Shown in pieces: positions 1-9,647 of a stretch of 53,660 nt of DNA; positions within the stretch are counted from its first letter, which is position 1; each line of letters starts with the position of its first letter. Source of the stretch: Dissophora ornata (taxonomy: Eukaryota > Mortierellomycota > Mortierellomycetes > Mortierellales > Mortierellaceae); assembly GCA_025201705.1 (NCBI GenBank), contig MU616643.1:15933-69592 (forward strand), given 5' to 3'. A program made the position numbers and the translations under genes. The notes under the pieces were generated by a model. That model made no database searches. It was not told the origin of the DNA and saw only the letters and a list, made by a program, of their open reading frames with translations.

Positions 1-412
1 AAAAAAAAAAAAAAAAAAAAAACCTTCCCAAAATAAAAAAAATAATATCCCGCTTCTTCTTTTTCTTCCACACGCGACAAACTCACACCACAGCTACTGA
101 CCTACAACCAACGGCGGATTCAACCACAGCAGCAAAATCTACAGATTCATCAACCTCATCAAGTTCATCAACTGCATTTACATCAATCACGGCAACAACA
201 TCAATTACAACAACAATAGCAACAGCTATAGCAACAACCGCAGCAACAACCCCTTCTCTTCCAGCCCTTCTCGAGCTACTTGCCTGTCGAAATCGATTGC
301 TGTTATCACTATCACCATCGCCTTATCTTGCCCATAGCCCTCTGCACTCCTCGCCTTCCATCCCTTCAGCCCCGGTTCAGCAAACTTTCTCCCAAAGCGC
401 GCCTCACCAAAT
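1..412. other. Window-edge poly-A and low-complexity leader
   Basis: The window opens with a run of 22 A residues, followed by AT-rich and then CAA/ACA-rich low-complexity sequence (about 120-260). No reading frame here continues into the gene at 413. It is probably the upstream region of that gene. The A-run may mark a contig edge or the tail of an inserted element; nothing in the window decides between these. Confidence 0.4.
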
Positions 413-1534
413 ATGGTCAAGCATGACCGTCAAAGTCAGTCGCGATCGTTGGCTCCTTTAGTGCGGTCTTCATCCCGTGGAGCCTCGGCGCCGCCTACAA
501 GGGCATCAGAAGCGCGGGCCACCGCCGAAGCAGAGTCGTCTACAACAGTAAAGAAGTCATTTTGGACCACACCGGGAATGCCGGCATTTATCGACTGGCT
601 GACAGACCCTTACAACTATTCACGGCTGCACAACAAATATGCAACGTCAGGCCAGAAAGTGAAGGATATACACAAGGAGATCGCCATGTACATCAACGAC
701 GCGTACGCGCTCGAGAACATTGTATGGAGCGAGGAGCAGGTCAAGTCGAAGATTCAATATATCAAGCAGAAGTATAAGGACGCCAAGAACATGACATTGA
801 TCGGTGAAGGGTCAATGGACAGCGATACACTTCGCGCGAGACTGGAGAAAATATGCCCGCCCTTTGAAAGGCTTGATGCGGTCATGGGTTCGAGTCTATC
901 TGCTAACACCCCACCGTTTACTCGGTCGACTGCAATATTGAATGACGAGATCCACACTGCCTACTCTGAGAACGATCTCAGCGATATTGACGAGCTTGAG
1001 AGTAACAGCGATATTCTTTCCGTCTCAAGTACGTAAGCTATGTCTTTCCTGCCAAGATATGCGACTTTATAAAACCAATTCTAATCTGAGACCTTGTTTG
1101 CAGTCAATGCAGAGCGTCAGACGAATGGGGCAAGGGAGAACCCCTCCAACAAGCGCCGAAGGACCAACGACGCCGTTGCAGCAACAGCTGTCGCTGCAGG
1201 AATGCATGATATGAATGATATCATAGGTATACAGTTACGTAGTCAAGATGAACAAAGGAACGAAGTCCGACAACGGGAGCAAGCGATCGAGTTGGGTGAA
1301 CTTCAATTCATAGAAAGGCTGCTGCGAATTGAGGCCGATTTGAGACAACACGTTGATGCGGAACTCGCGGCCAAGAAGGAGCAGTTCAAAAAAGAAATGG
1401 CGGAGGAGAAAGATGAATTTAAGCAGGAGAGGCGACAGTTCGAGCAGAAGAGGGAACACTATTATGAATTGATTGCTGAGAACAGGGCCTTGAAGAAGGA
1501 GCTGGAGATGAGATTAATGAAACTGACACCGTAG
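413..1534 (+). CDS. Myb/SANT-like (trihelix) DNA-binding protein, Harbinger-type transposon accessory gene
   Basis: Model: exons 413-1028 and 1104-1534, 348 aa, phase-1 GT-AG intron. Residues about 47-130 form a tryptophan-anchored helical domain (FWTTPGMPAFIDWL, then VWSEEQVKSKIQYIKQKYKDA) of the Myb/SANT-like type that PIF/Harbinger elements encode beside their transposase. The middle is acidic and Ser-rich, then comes a basic patch (NKRRRTND). The last 110 residues are a highly charged coiled coil (KKEQFKKEMAEEKDEFKQER), probably for self-association. In such elements this protein typically binds the transposon ends and brings the transposase to nuclear DNA. The facing transposase fragment at 1630-2114 supports the assignment. 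The reading frame is intact although its partner is broken, so it could also be a domesticated regulator. Confidence 0.6.
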
Positions 1535-1629
1535 TGAAGAATAAAAGAAGATCAGTTTATTGTCATTGTTGTTGTCGTTTCCTTTGACGCTTTGTATTTT
1601 TCCTATTTTAAATCGGTTCCTGAGAACCC

Positions 1630-2114
1630 AATTTTTCAGATAATCCCTCTTTACCTTGCCACGACACCTCTCGAGGTCATCGTCGCCATCTCTAACATCC
1701 ATGACCGCCGGAACGTCATCACCCTCGACTTGTGGTGGTCTAACTAGATACCCTGGAAATATCCCTCTTTACTTTTACCCGTAAATTCTGGAGCGACTTG
1801 CAACTTAGTTTAAGCCAGCCAATGGCGTGTTCAATCTTCACCCGCGCAGATCCATGAAGGATGTTGAACGTCAGCGCATCCCGCGTCGGGTTTACAACTT
1901 TGAACTGGGGAATTACAGTGGGAGTCATTGCGTAGGCGGCATCACCCAGAAGATATTGTCTGCCGCGAAACATGAGTTCTTGCCTGGTGTAGAGATCGGT
2001 ACGTCGATATACTAGGGAGTCATGTATGGATCCAATGTAGCCGGTTGCAACAAAAGTGAAACGACCTTTGTGATCACAGACAGTCGCGCGTCCCATGCCT
2101 CGAGCGTGATGTCA
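1630..2114 (-). pseudogene. Truncated PIF/Harbinger-like DDE transposase
   Basis: Minus-strand translation from 2111 down to 1740 gives a DDE_4-type (Harbinger) transposase segment. It has the second-Asp motif in GYIGSIHDSLVYR, the LLGDAAYAMTP motif, and the glutamate in VKIEHAIGWLKLSCKSL. The first catalytic Asp and everything N-terminal are missing: an in-frame stop sits at 2112-2114, right where the promoter of the LRR gene at 2219 begins. After the stop near 1740, a tail-like piece (VKRDYLKNWVLRNRFKIGK) is open in another frame down to about 1630, so the C-terminal region is also disrupted. The piece is inactive by itself. It is convergent with the accessory gene at 413, the usual two-gene Harbinger arrangement. 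I could not find terminal inverted repeats. Confidence 0.65.
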
Positions 2115-2218
2115 CACAAGTTCTAACATTTGTTTGTTCACTCGTTTCTTGTTTTCTTCTTTCTTCCACCACAATCTTTCCCTCGAGCCAGAATTTCCAT
2201 TCACACGCCCACCCGCCA

Positions 2219-5200
2219 ATGACAGCGAGCAGCACAGAGAAGCAACATGCTCAAGTTTTCCGAGTGTATGTAGCCCCTGGCTCATTATCAGCGTCGGAAA
2301 CAACTGCCATCAACACTCAAATTGATCCAGAGACAGGACAGCCCATCATACTGTGGAGTGATATCCACCAAGTCTTCAAAGGCGCTCAGCATATCCGGAA
2401 CAATGGGCGTGCGGTCTTGTTTCTAAATGGGAAGGATCTCAAAAAGTACGTTCGCATCATTCCACTCTATCGCTACGCTATCTTTTGAACAGACATGTGT
2501 ATGGAGGCGAAGCACTTAACATATCCTACTTTTATGAAATCATAGACTTGATCCGCCGAGAATTAGCTACCACCCTGGAGTTGTCCTGGAAGTTGTAATT
2601 GAATCCCCTGAAGCAACAAGTCGCCCCGGTATGCTCTCGACTTCGAGCACCGCCACACCACAACTGCAACCAGACAGCTCAAAATTGACAATCGATAATA
2701 CCGTCTCATCGACTACAGGCCTCGCAGACGGCATACCTGCACCCACAATGACCTCGCTACAAATATCCGACCTGTCCATTGCCGATACCGAAACCTCTCA
2801 AAACAGTCTAACTCTTATATCTCCGGGCATAAACTCGGAAGCGCGGCGGTCGGTACAGGCGCTCAACCAGCTCTATGGGTCCTTTCTCAGAGCCATGACG
2901 TTTGGGCAAGAGGTATCGACCATCAAAAAATCTATGGACAAGCACTTCGAAGACCTGAAAGCTGAAATGGAGAAAAACAAGACTCTCGAGGCTCAGAAGG
3001 CGAGGATGCAGGAGCAGATGACACGGATGCAGGAACATATGGCCGAGAAGCAGACGGAAATGCTCGAGAGACAGAAGGAGATGCAAGAAGAACAGCAACA
3101 GATGCGACAAGAGCTGTCTGAGAAGCAGCAACAAATTCTCAATATGCAGGAGCAAGCCTTGGATATGCACAAGCAGGCCTTGGACCATCTGGCCATTATA
3201 TATGGTCGTCTTCAGGCGGTGCTCACCCAAACTTACGAACTTCATGAGTACCCGATCCCACGTTTGTTCATCATTCTGCCAAAAGAGATGAGGTTCCGAA
3301 ACAGGTTGGGGAAACCGTTCTCTGATCAATTTCGCCTCTACTTCTTGTGTGAATGCGGAGCACACACCATGTCCGAGGATAACAAGATCCAGCACGAAAT
3401 ACATTTGGCCAAGCATGAAGGTTATGATATTGACAGACCAACCGAGTTCTTTCAAAAGTATGGAGCGTACATCTTGGCAATGATGCAGATGATCAAATAC
3501 GGAGTCGTTGTCGCAGGGATCGTTGTGCCACCCTTGGCACACTTCAAGCTTTTCGAAGGCATTGAAGCTGTAGAGAAAACACTGGATGTTGCCAAACAAG
3601 ATATCACACCGCTTGTGGATGAGACTATCACCTATATCAAGGGCCAGAGAAACGAGGTCGATGTTGACTCTGAGTCATCGACGACTGTAACAGAACTTGA
3701 CAAACTGGAGGTCTTAGAGGGATCCGATTTGCGGCAGCTAGAGTCATTCCTCAATATCAAAGACGGGGGCCGCGTGTTAGGAAACCTGTACCGGATTGTC
3801 ACCTTGGAAGGACACGTGAAGTGGGTATGCATCGATCACTATCGCGAGAACTATCGAGAGGCGGCAGTGCAGCAACTGAGGGATATTGTAACAGCCAACG
3901 GTGGGACATTTATTGAGGAGAAGGGCAGCATCGAAATACGGATTTCGTCAAGGACTCAGGCAAAGGAATTCTACGGTGCGCTTGTCCAGGCGCGCGGTAT
4001 TCAGGAGCTAGATTTTAAGCTAGGATGGGATGCGACGCTGGACGACCTACGGAAATTCTCAGACGCTATCACCATGGCCAACATACTCGGTCTAACCGTG
4101 GATGGAGGATATTTCGAAGGACCAGCACTCGACGTTATCAACCGTGGCCGTCGATATGACCCTCTCATTCAGCTGATGTCCAATGGACGACTTAAGACGC
4201 TGCGGTTCAAAGAATGTCGTCGATTTTTCTCGCATGTATCAACCTCGTTGGCCACGAAGGCATCTCAACTCCAGGCGCTTGAGATCGAAATCTCGTGGGG
4301 CGACAAGGAGGCCGATGTCAGACGTGCCATGCCGAAAATACTCGAAAGCTGTCACTCTCTGATTCATTTAACGTTGTCTATCAATGATTTGTGGCTTTCA
4401 CTTGATCTTGTTAAAGGAGCGCTTAGCAAGATGAAGAAATTGGAGACAGTGATTATTAGGCGAGGTCTTTTCGGAATGCAGTTTGACTGGAGACACAAGA
4501 TCCGTGATGATGAAGTGATAATGAGAGTTTCAGAAGGCAGAGTTGAGGCCGTTGAAGCTACATTTAAATCCTTTGAGGCCATCGAGAAATTAGAACAGGA
4601 GTATATTGGCGAAGGTCTTTTGACGAAGGTTGCTCTGGGAATTGATCAGTGGGAGGCGGCACTCTTCCTGGATATTCTTCGACGAAATCCTCTAATATCT
4701 AATTTTCAGATCGAATGCGTTACCGCGAGTGTCCCCTCAGTGATCGAGACCGTCACCTCAGCACAAATCGCGAGATTGGAACACGGGAATGCATCGGGAT
4801 CTCTGAAGCTGGAGGTGGTGGTGAGCTCATCAGTTATAGCTGCTGGAGTAAGAATATTGGGGTTAGGCGTCGCATCGGCATTGCAAAAAGTCGGAATGCT
4901 TGAAGACATGAGTTACAGCGATGGCAATGGGAACTGTGATATTATCACATCCATTGTGGAGTTTGAAGGCGGGTCGGTACTGCCGGAGACTTTCATCAAT
5001 GTCAAGATGGATATTGGAAAATGGAGTGACTCACGAGACCATTTTAACGAGGTCTTTTCCCAGTACGGGTCATCAATCAAGAAGCTGGAGATGGGCCATA
5101 CGTTCAACGATGAACACGCCAAATTTCTAGATGATGCGACTGAGAAGTCGGGCTCGAGGCTCGTATCTTTGGTGGTGGATCCTACGTCACTTACGAGGTC

Positions 5201-5864
5201 TGGCTTGGAGTCTGTGGATCGGATCGTCGAACGGTCGCAAAACCTGGAGAAGCTTGAATTGAAACAGGATTTGAACACGAGCGATCAACGAGAGAATGTG
5301 GAGTATTTGCTGAGTCGACTTGGCAAGAGATTAACTGACTTATCCCTGCGAGCCAGCTACTCTAGTGAGAGATGGTGTCCCATGCTCAAGAAGCTATGCC
5401 CTACGCGACAGGCGTTGCCAAACCTTACAGCTTTCCGAATGTCATGTGTTTGCGACATTCCAAGGTCTGGTGTCGAATGGATCTTGGCAATGTCCACCCC
5501 ACCGCCTCTTCAAGTATCAAGTCCCTTGTCGCCTCTGTGGCGTTCGCTTTCGAAGATTCAACTACAACACATTCGCCTACGGCGTGAGGACTGGAGAGCT
5601 TTGATTGAGGAGATAGATATCACCGCATTGGAGGAACTGGATGTTTCCAACTCTAACTTTTCGCTGGAGGAGTTCAAGGCATTGGCCAATTGCATCCCTG
5701 ACGGCATTGTATCAGTGGTAGAGGTGCCTTTGAAGGTATTGAACTTGCAGTACTCAGATGTGGTGGAATGCGAGGATGTCGAGGTCTTGCAGGATCTGGC
5801 TACGAGAATTAAGACGAAAAACGCGCCGCAGCTTCAGATCCTAGGTCTTTCTGGAACTTGCTAA
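2219..5864 (+). CDS. LRR protein copy A (header + coiled coil + RNI-like LRR)
   Basis: Exons 2219-2445 and 2546-5864, 1181 aa. The 227-nt first exon ends in phase 2 exactly as in every other copy. Layout: header domain about 1-105 (core QIDPETGQPIILWSDIHQVF, continuing over the intron as LDPPRISYHPGVVLEVVIES); Ser/Thr-rich linker; Met/Gln-rich coiled coil about 205-300; conserved core about 312-450 (PRLFIILPKEMRFRNRL, FRLYFLCECGAHTM, FFQKYG, then the hydrophobic YGVVVAGIVVPPLAHF); then an RNI-like LRR region from about 555 to the end. No Walker motifs, signal peptide or known enzyme domain. It is the most divergent intact copy, with a longer coiled coil and an extra segment around 4800-4900. 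It starts directly after the broken transposase. Function unknown; intracellular protein-protein recognition is inferred from the LRR and coiled coil. Confidence 0.75.
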
Positions 5865-6437
5865 TGATAGTATATTAAAAGAAACGCAAAAGAAAACAGA
5901 CGGCGCTTTGGTATCAGCCGGAAGGCGTATACTTTACGGTGCAGCCCTTGACCTGCGGCTGTTTTGATTCAAAACTCAAAACTCTGGCATTTAGGCCATG
6001 GATACCCAAATTTACAGGAGCTGGTTGAATGACTAAAGAAAAAGGCGCCACATGTCCAATACCGGATATTAGGTGGTTGCATAGTTTAGAATCCGAATAA
6101 TATAAACACGTTGACGTTACGAATAGTTCTATGCACCGCATTATTGACAAAATCTCATGGTTAAGTGGCAGCATCACATTGATGAAAAGAAAAACGAATT
6201 TTCCATCCAACTTCAATTTTTAGGTCTTTCGGGTGCAAAGAGGGGGACCATGGAGACCATGGAAAAGGCACAAACTTGTGGTAAAAATATAGTCTCGAGC
6301 GTGATCCGAAATCGCTTCGTCATCCCTGACAATCCCTTGGCTACAACTAGCAAATTTCGCTCGTTTCTTCTTTTCTTCTTTCTTCCACTCCAATCTTTCC
6401 CTCGAGTCAGAATTTCCATTCACACGTCTATCCCTCA
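5865..6437. other. Spacer between LRR copies A and B
   Basis: No gene recognised. Around 6205-6235 there is a short echo of the LRR 3' end: translated, LQFLGLSGAKRG compares with the C-terminus LQILGLSGTC of copy A, so it is probably a remnant of a further deleted copy. The last 80 bp (6360-6437) match the promoter/leader of copy A (2150-2218), including a TTTCCCTCGAG.CAGAATTTCC block and the sequence just before the ATG. Confidence 0.45.
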
Positions 6438-7169
6438 ATGACAGCCTGCAGCACAAGGGAGCAGCATGCTCAAGTTTTTCGAATCTATTTAACCCATGGC
6501 TCATTATCTGACTCGGAAACAACCGCCATCAACACCCAAATTGATCCAGAGACAGGACAGCCCATCATACTGTGGAGTGATATCCAACAAGTCTACAAAG
6601 GCGCTCAGCATGTCCGGAACAATGGGCGCGCGGTCTCGTTTCTAGCTGTGACCTGGGAGTAGCGGAACAGCTGTTGGACAGATGTGGGACTATCTGCATT
6701 TCGACTGAAATGCCAGCAAAAAATGTCCCCATCCAGGCCCAGCGTACTTTGGATATCTGACATGGTTTCATCGCCACAAAGGCCCGGTTCCTCGTTATCT
6801 CTGCATCCATCAATGCAAGATGGCTCATTCTTTCCGCCACACGAGTTGGTTGAAGCGAGGGCCTGGAAGTCGCTCACACATATTGAGTTGGACAGCGTCC
6901 GTTTGCAGCCGAAGGACTGGAGAGGTATGATTGAAGCGATTGACTTTTCGGCACTGGAATTACTCTCTTTCGAGAACTCAAGTTTTGGTCTGGAAGAACT
7001 CAAGATGTTGGTCGACCGCATTTCTGACGATGGCGATTTCGAGTTACCACTGGTGACGCTGGGACTTCAAGGTACCAGCGTCGCATGGGATAGCGAGATG
7101 GCCGATGTATGCGAGCAATTTAGAAGGCTAAAGACGATGGTGCCATTTGTAGAGATTCAGTGTATTTAA
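6438..7169 (+). pseudogene. LRR copy B: header fused to last LRR segment by internal deletion
   Basis: 6438-6650 encodes the header (HAQVFRIYLTHGSLSDSETT...IDPETGQPIILWSDIQQVYKG), closest to copy A, but it runs into a stop at 6661 instead of the usual exon-1 donor. From about 6684 the other end of the protein follows: MQDGSFFPPHE, then AWKSLTHIELDSVRL, EAIDFSALELLSF and a normal end at 7169. Everything between (second half of the header, coiled coil, conserved core, most LRRs; about 2.5 kb in paralogues) is gone. A short transcript joining both parts is conceivable, but I see no good donor/acceptor pair keeping the frame, so I call it a pseudogene. It lies 200 bp upstream of the complete PTH gene, giving the ancestral LRR-PTH order. 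Confidence 0.7.
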
Positions 7170-7372
7170 TGAAAGAAATAAGCGTACCCAAATATTGCAA
7201 CGCGTATTTCGAGTGCGCCACCAAATATTTTCGTGTAGTTCAGCCGCAGTCACTGAGGCACAGATCTTTTCTCCACTGCCTCCATTGAGCGTGCGGCAGA
7301 TGCATTCTTTACCATTCTCGCACTTCATCCCTCTTGTCATTCAGCCGATTTTATTCACTGAAAAGCACCAAC

Positions 7373-8637
7373 ATGACCACTAGACCCGTTGACTTTCTTC
7401 TCGTCGGACTCGGCAATCCGGGACCAGAGTATACCCTCACGCGCCATAATGGTAAACTGCCCGACAGTTCCTCGCATTCATCGAATTTTGCTTCGCAAAT
7501 ATTGCGGCAACAAGAGGAGCATATACTCGTGTTATCGAACGTCAAGTAACCGGAAACGACGGTTACATACATCGCAGCCGGGTTTCTGTTCATAGACTAT
7601 CTCGCAAACGTGATGGCGTTGGATCAAAAGTGGCAAGTCCCGCCCATTTTTCAGCGTAGGATGGCATTATCAGGTACGTCTTCCTGTAACGCTGTAAAAT
7701 AGACTGCATACAGTTTAGAACGCGGACCCAAACGCGTTATCAAAGAACTTAACTTCCATCCTGCTCAATTGTTCTTTTAGCGGATATCCATGATGTCGTG
7801 TTTTCTTATCAAAAGGGCAACGTTTCGGTATGCAATCCTTTTTCAGTTGCTCCAGCTTGCTTTACATGGAGAAAGCAGTTGCGAGAGCGTCTGTTCACTC
7901 GACTTTTATATCGTTTTGGCATTCTCTAGAACTCGCTGCGGATAGTGTTTGCAAAGCCATTGACATACATGAACGAGTCAGGCGTGGCGGTCAAAAAGAT
8001 CATGGACTATTACCAGATGACTGATCCCAAGAAATTGATTGTCGTATCGGACGATATCAACACATTACCTGGAGCTTTGGCCATCCAAGGTAACGCTGAT
8101 GCAATTCGGCGCCTATTTCTTTTTTATTATCTCACGAGTGGCTTCCTCTCGCTTGTTTTTTTTTCTTATTCCCTTCTCGTACTTTCTCATGCCTGTAGAT
8201 GGCGGCGATCTAAAGAGCTTGGCTGGTCAGAAAGGCCAGGAAAGCATTGCAACCACGCTGGGAACAACGAATTTCATCCGCTTCAGATTAGGAGTCGGTA
8301 AGCCGCCGTCTGGGAGCACTACAACCATTCCGCAGTGGGTCCTTGGGCCCTTTGGCAGGGAAGGAAAGGAGATGGTAAATAACGACTTCAAGTCCCACGC
8401 TCTCTTCAAGCAAAAGCCTATACGATACTTTGCTAACCATCCTTTTTACAATATTTTATTTGTCGATAGGATCTGTTCGCGTATTTGATGGGACACACGA
8501 CCCAAGCATTATTGGATTTCGTCCAGACCAACGACCTCAAGCTGTGCAGGAAAAAATTCACAAAGTCGAAAAAGATCCCTTCCGGGCTTGTACCGACAGA
8601 GTCGCTGATCAGCCCTATTCACATCGAGGGGATGTGA
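7373..8637 (+). CDS. PTH1: Peptidyl-tRNA hydrolase, PTH1 (bacterial-type) family
   Basis: Six exons: 7373-7451, 7578-7673, 7781-7827, 7930-8089, 8199-8374, 8470-8637; 241 aa, all junctions in frame. The enzyme cleaves the ester bond of peptidyl-tRNAs dropped by ribosomes and so recycles tRNA. Family motifs in order: [21 protein letters not shown] (catalytic His in RHN), FAKPLTYMNESG, and VVSDDINTLPGALAIQ (Asp of the H/SDD motif). The loop that normally reads GHNG before the LxxxLG helix reads GQKG (GQKGQESIATTLGTTNF), so the usual His-Asn pair is missing. The 3' exon is the source of the tail copies at 13.2, 19.4, 26.1 and 32.9 kb. It is the only complete copy here. Fungal PTH1 is often mitochondrial; I see no strong presequence. 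Confidence 0.85.
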
Positions 8638-8749
8638 AGCTGTTGCTGAACGACCCAAACATCTGTTCAGATGAAATAAAAAAAAAACGGTTTCTTCCTG
8701 ATATCACTTTTTTTCCAGAGTCAATGTGCAAGAGTGCATGCTCTGTACT

Positions 8750-8912
8750 CTTCATGTACCAGTGTGTAGATCCATGGGATGGGTTTATCACTGCCCTCAA
8801 GATAAGATTATCTACTGAAGCGAGGCAGATGCCAACTGGGAGGGCGATCTTGATGTGGATAGGATTCGATGAGTTGGAAACGAGACTGACTGATCATGGA
8901 GGCTACAGCTTA
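8750..8912 (-). pseudogene. P450 remnant 1 (3' end joined to exon 1)
   Basis: The 3'-flank and stop region of the P450 gene (matching 13490-13530) runs straight into exon-1 sequence (matching 15475-15584) ending near the start-codon equivalent at about 8910. About 1.9 kb, from inside exon 1 to the stop codon, is deleted. The junction (TTTATCACTGCC then CTCAAGATAAG) is the same as in the remnant at 26370-26505, so both descend from one deletion. Confidence 0.7.
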
Positions 8913-9540
8913 CTTTATTTGTCTGTCTGTTGCGAGTCAGTAATATTTGTGTGTGGAGTTGTGGGGATGAGCGGGAGAGATGTTTTTGTAAGACAGAGTA
9001 TTGTCTGTTGCACATGTAGTGGCGGCAGTTAGAATTCAGATAGGGATGGGCAAAGGAGGTAAAAGGGTATTTATGATAAACACGGTACATCAACGCAGCA
9101 ACCGCACAGACATCGATTGAAAGAATCCAGAAGACAAGAGCGAAATCAAGCTATTGAATAAGAGGTCGACATTTTGGAAGGCTCGCGTCGAGCGGGGAAT
9201 CGTGAAATAGAAATAGCAAGCGAACCACACGAAGTCGCCCAGAAAGTCCTAGGAAGATGGGGTATTTTGATAACCTAGCATAAGCACCTGTTCCTTTAAT
9301 GCTCATGGCCACTAATAGGGGGTCTCTACTGATGCATGACTTTTGGATCTGATTGGATGGCGCAGAGATCAGAAGGGTTTACTAGTGGCCGAAAGTGTAC
9401 TGTCGTTCATTCTACAAGTCGACTTTTAGTGACATGCACGACTTCGGCATGCCATCATCCCCAAAAGGTTACACAGAATGCGCAGAATGCTGGAAGTTCC
9501 GCATGGAATCACAAGGACGCCACTCGCACATTTTTTCTCA

Positions 9541-9647
9541 CCCACTTCGCCTTTTCTTAACACCTCTCTCATTTTACTTTCCAACCAGACATCCTCCCTT
9601 CCTTTGTCATTAACTTTTACACATTTCAAAACGAACACACAGAAACC
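9541..9647 (+). promoter_or_regulatory. Conserved LRR-gene promoter/leader (copy C)
   Basis: A pyrimidine-rich block with the shared core ATTTTACTTTCCAACCAGAC, followed by a CA-rich leader (AACGAACACACAGAAACC) directly before the ATG. The same block precedes copies D, E, F and G, and a diverged one precedes H. Conservation across decayed copies reflects recent duplication, so a promoter role is inferred from position. Confidence 0.5.

Larger units (their letters stand above)
6438..9647. repeat. Cassette unit 0 (LRR-B remnant, full PTH, P450 remnant)
   Basis: Contains the only full-length PTH gene, so it shows the probable original gene order LRR - PTH - P450(-) from which the later units derive. 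Confidence 0.7.
8638..9647. other. Spacer with P450 remnant and LRR upstream module
   Basis: After the PTH stop the sequence follows the 3'-flank of the intact P450 genes, then the P450 remnant (8750-8912, listed separately), then a copy of the P450 5'-flank (8920-9180). It ends with the upstream module of the LRR genes (9180-9647: TCGCGTCGAGC..., CCTAGGAAGATGGGGTATTT, CTAATAGGGGGTCTCTACT). No independent gene seen. Confidence 0.6.

Noticed and set aside
3000..3200. Short direct repeats (CAGGAGCAGATG type) as a satellite or CRISPR-like array
   Set aside because: They encode the heptad-rich Met/Gln coiled coil; spacing follows codons, with no spacers.
2808..3599. Long antisense frame (263 codons) over the LRR core, also present at 10.5, 17.3, 30.4 and 51.4 kb
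   Set aside because: It is the mirror of the conserved LRR core in the same codon phase; similarity between copies follows from the sense gene.
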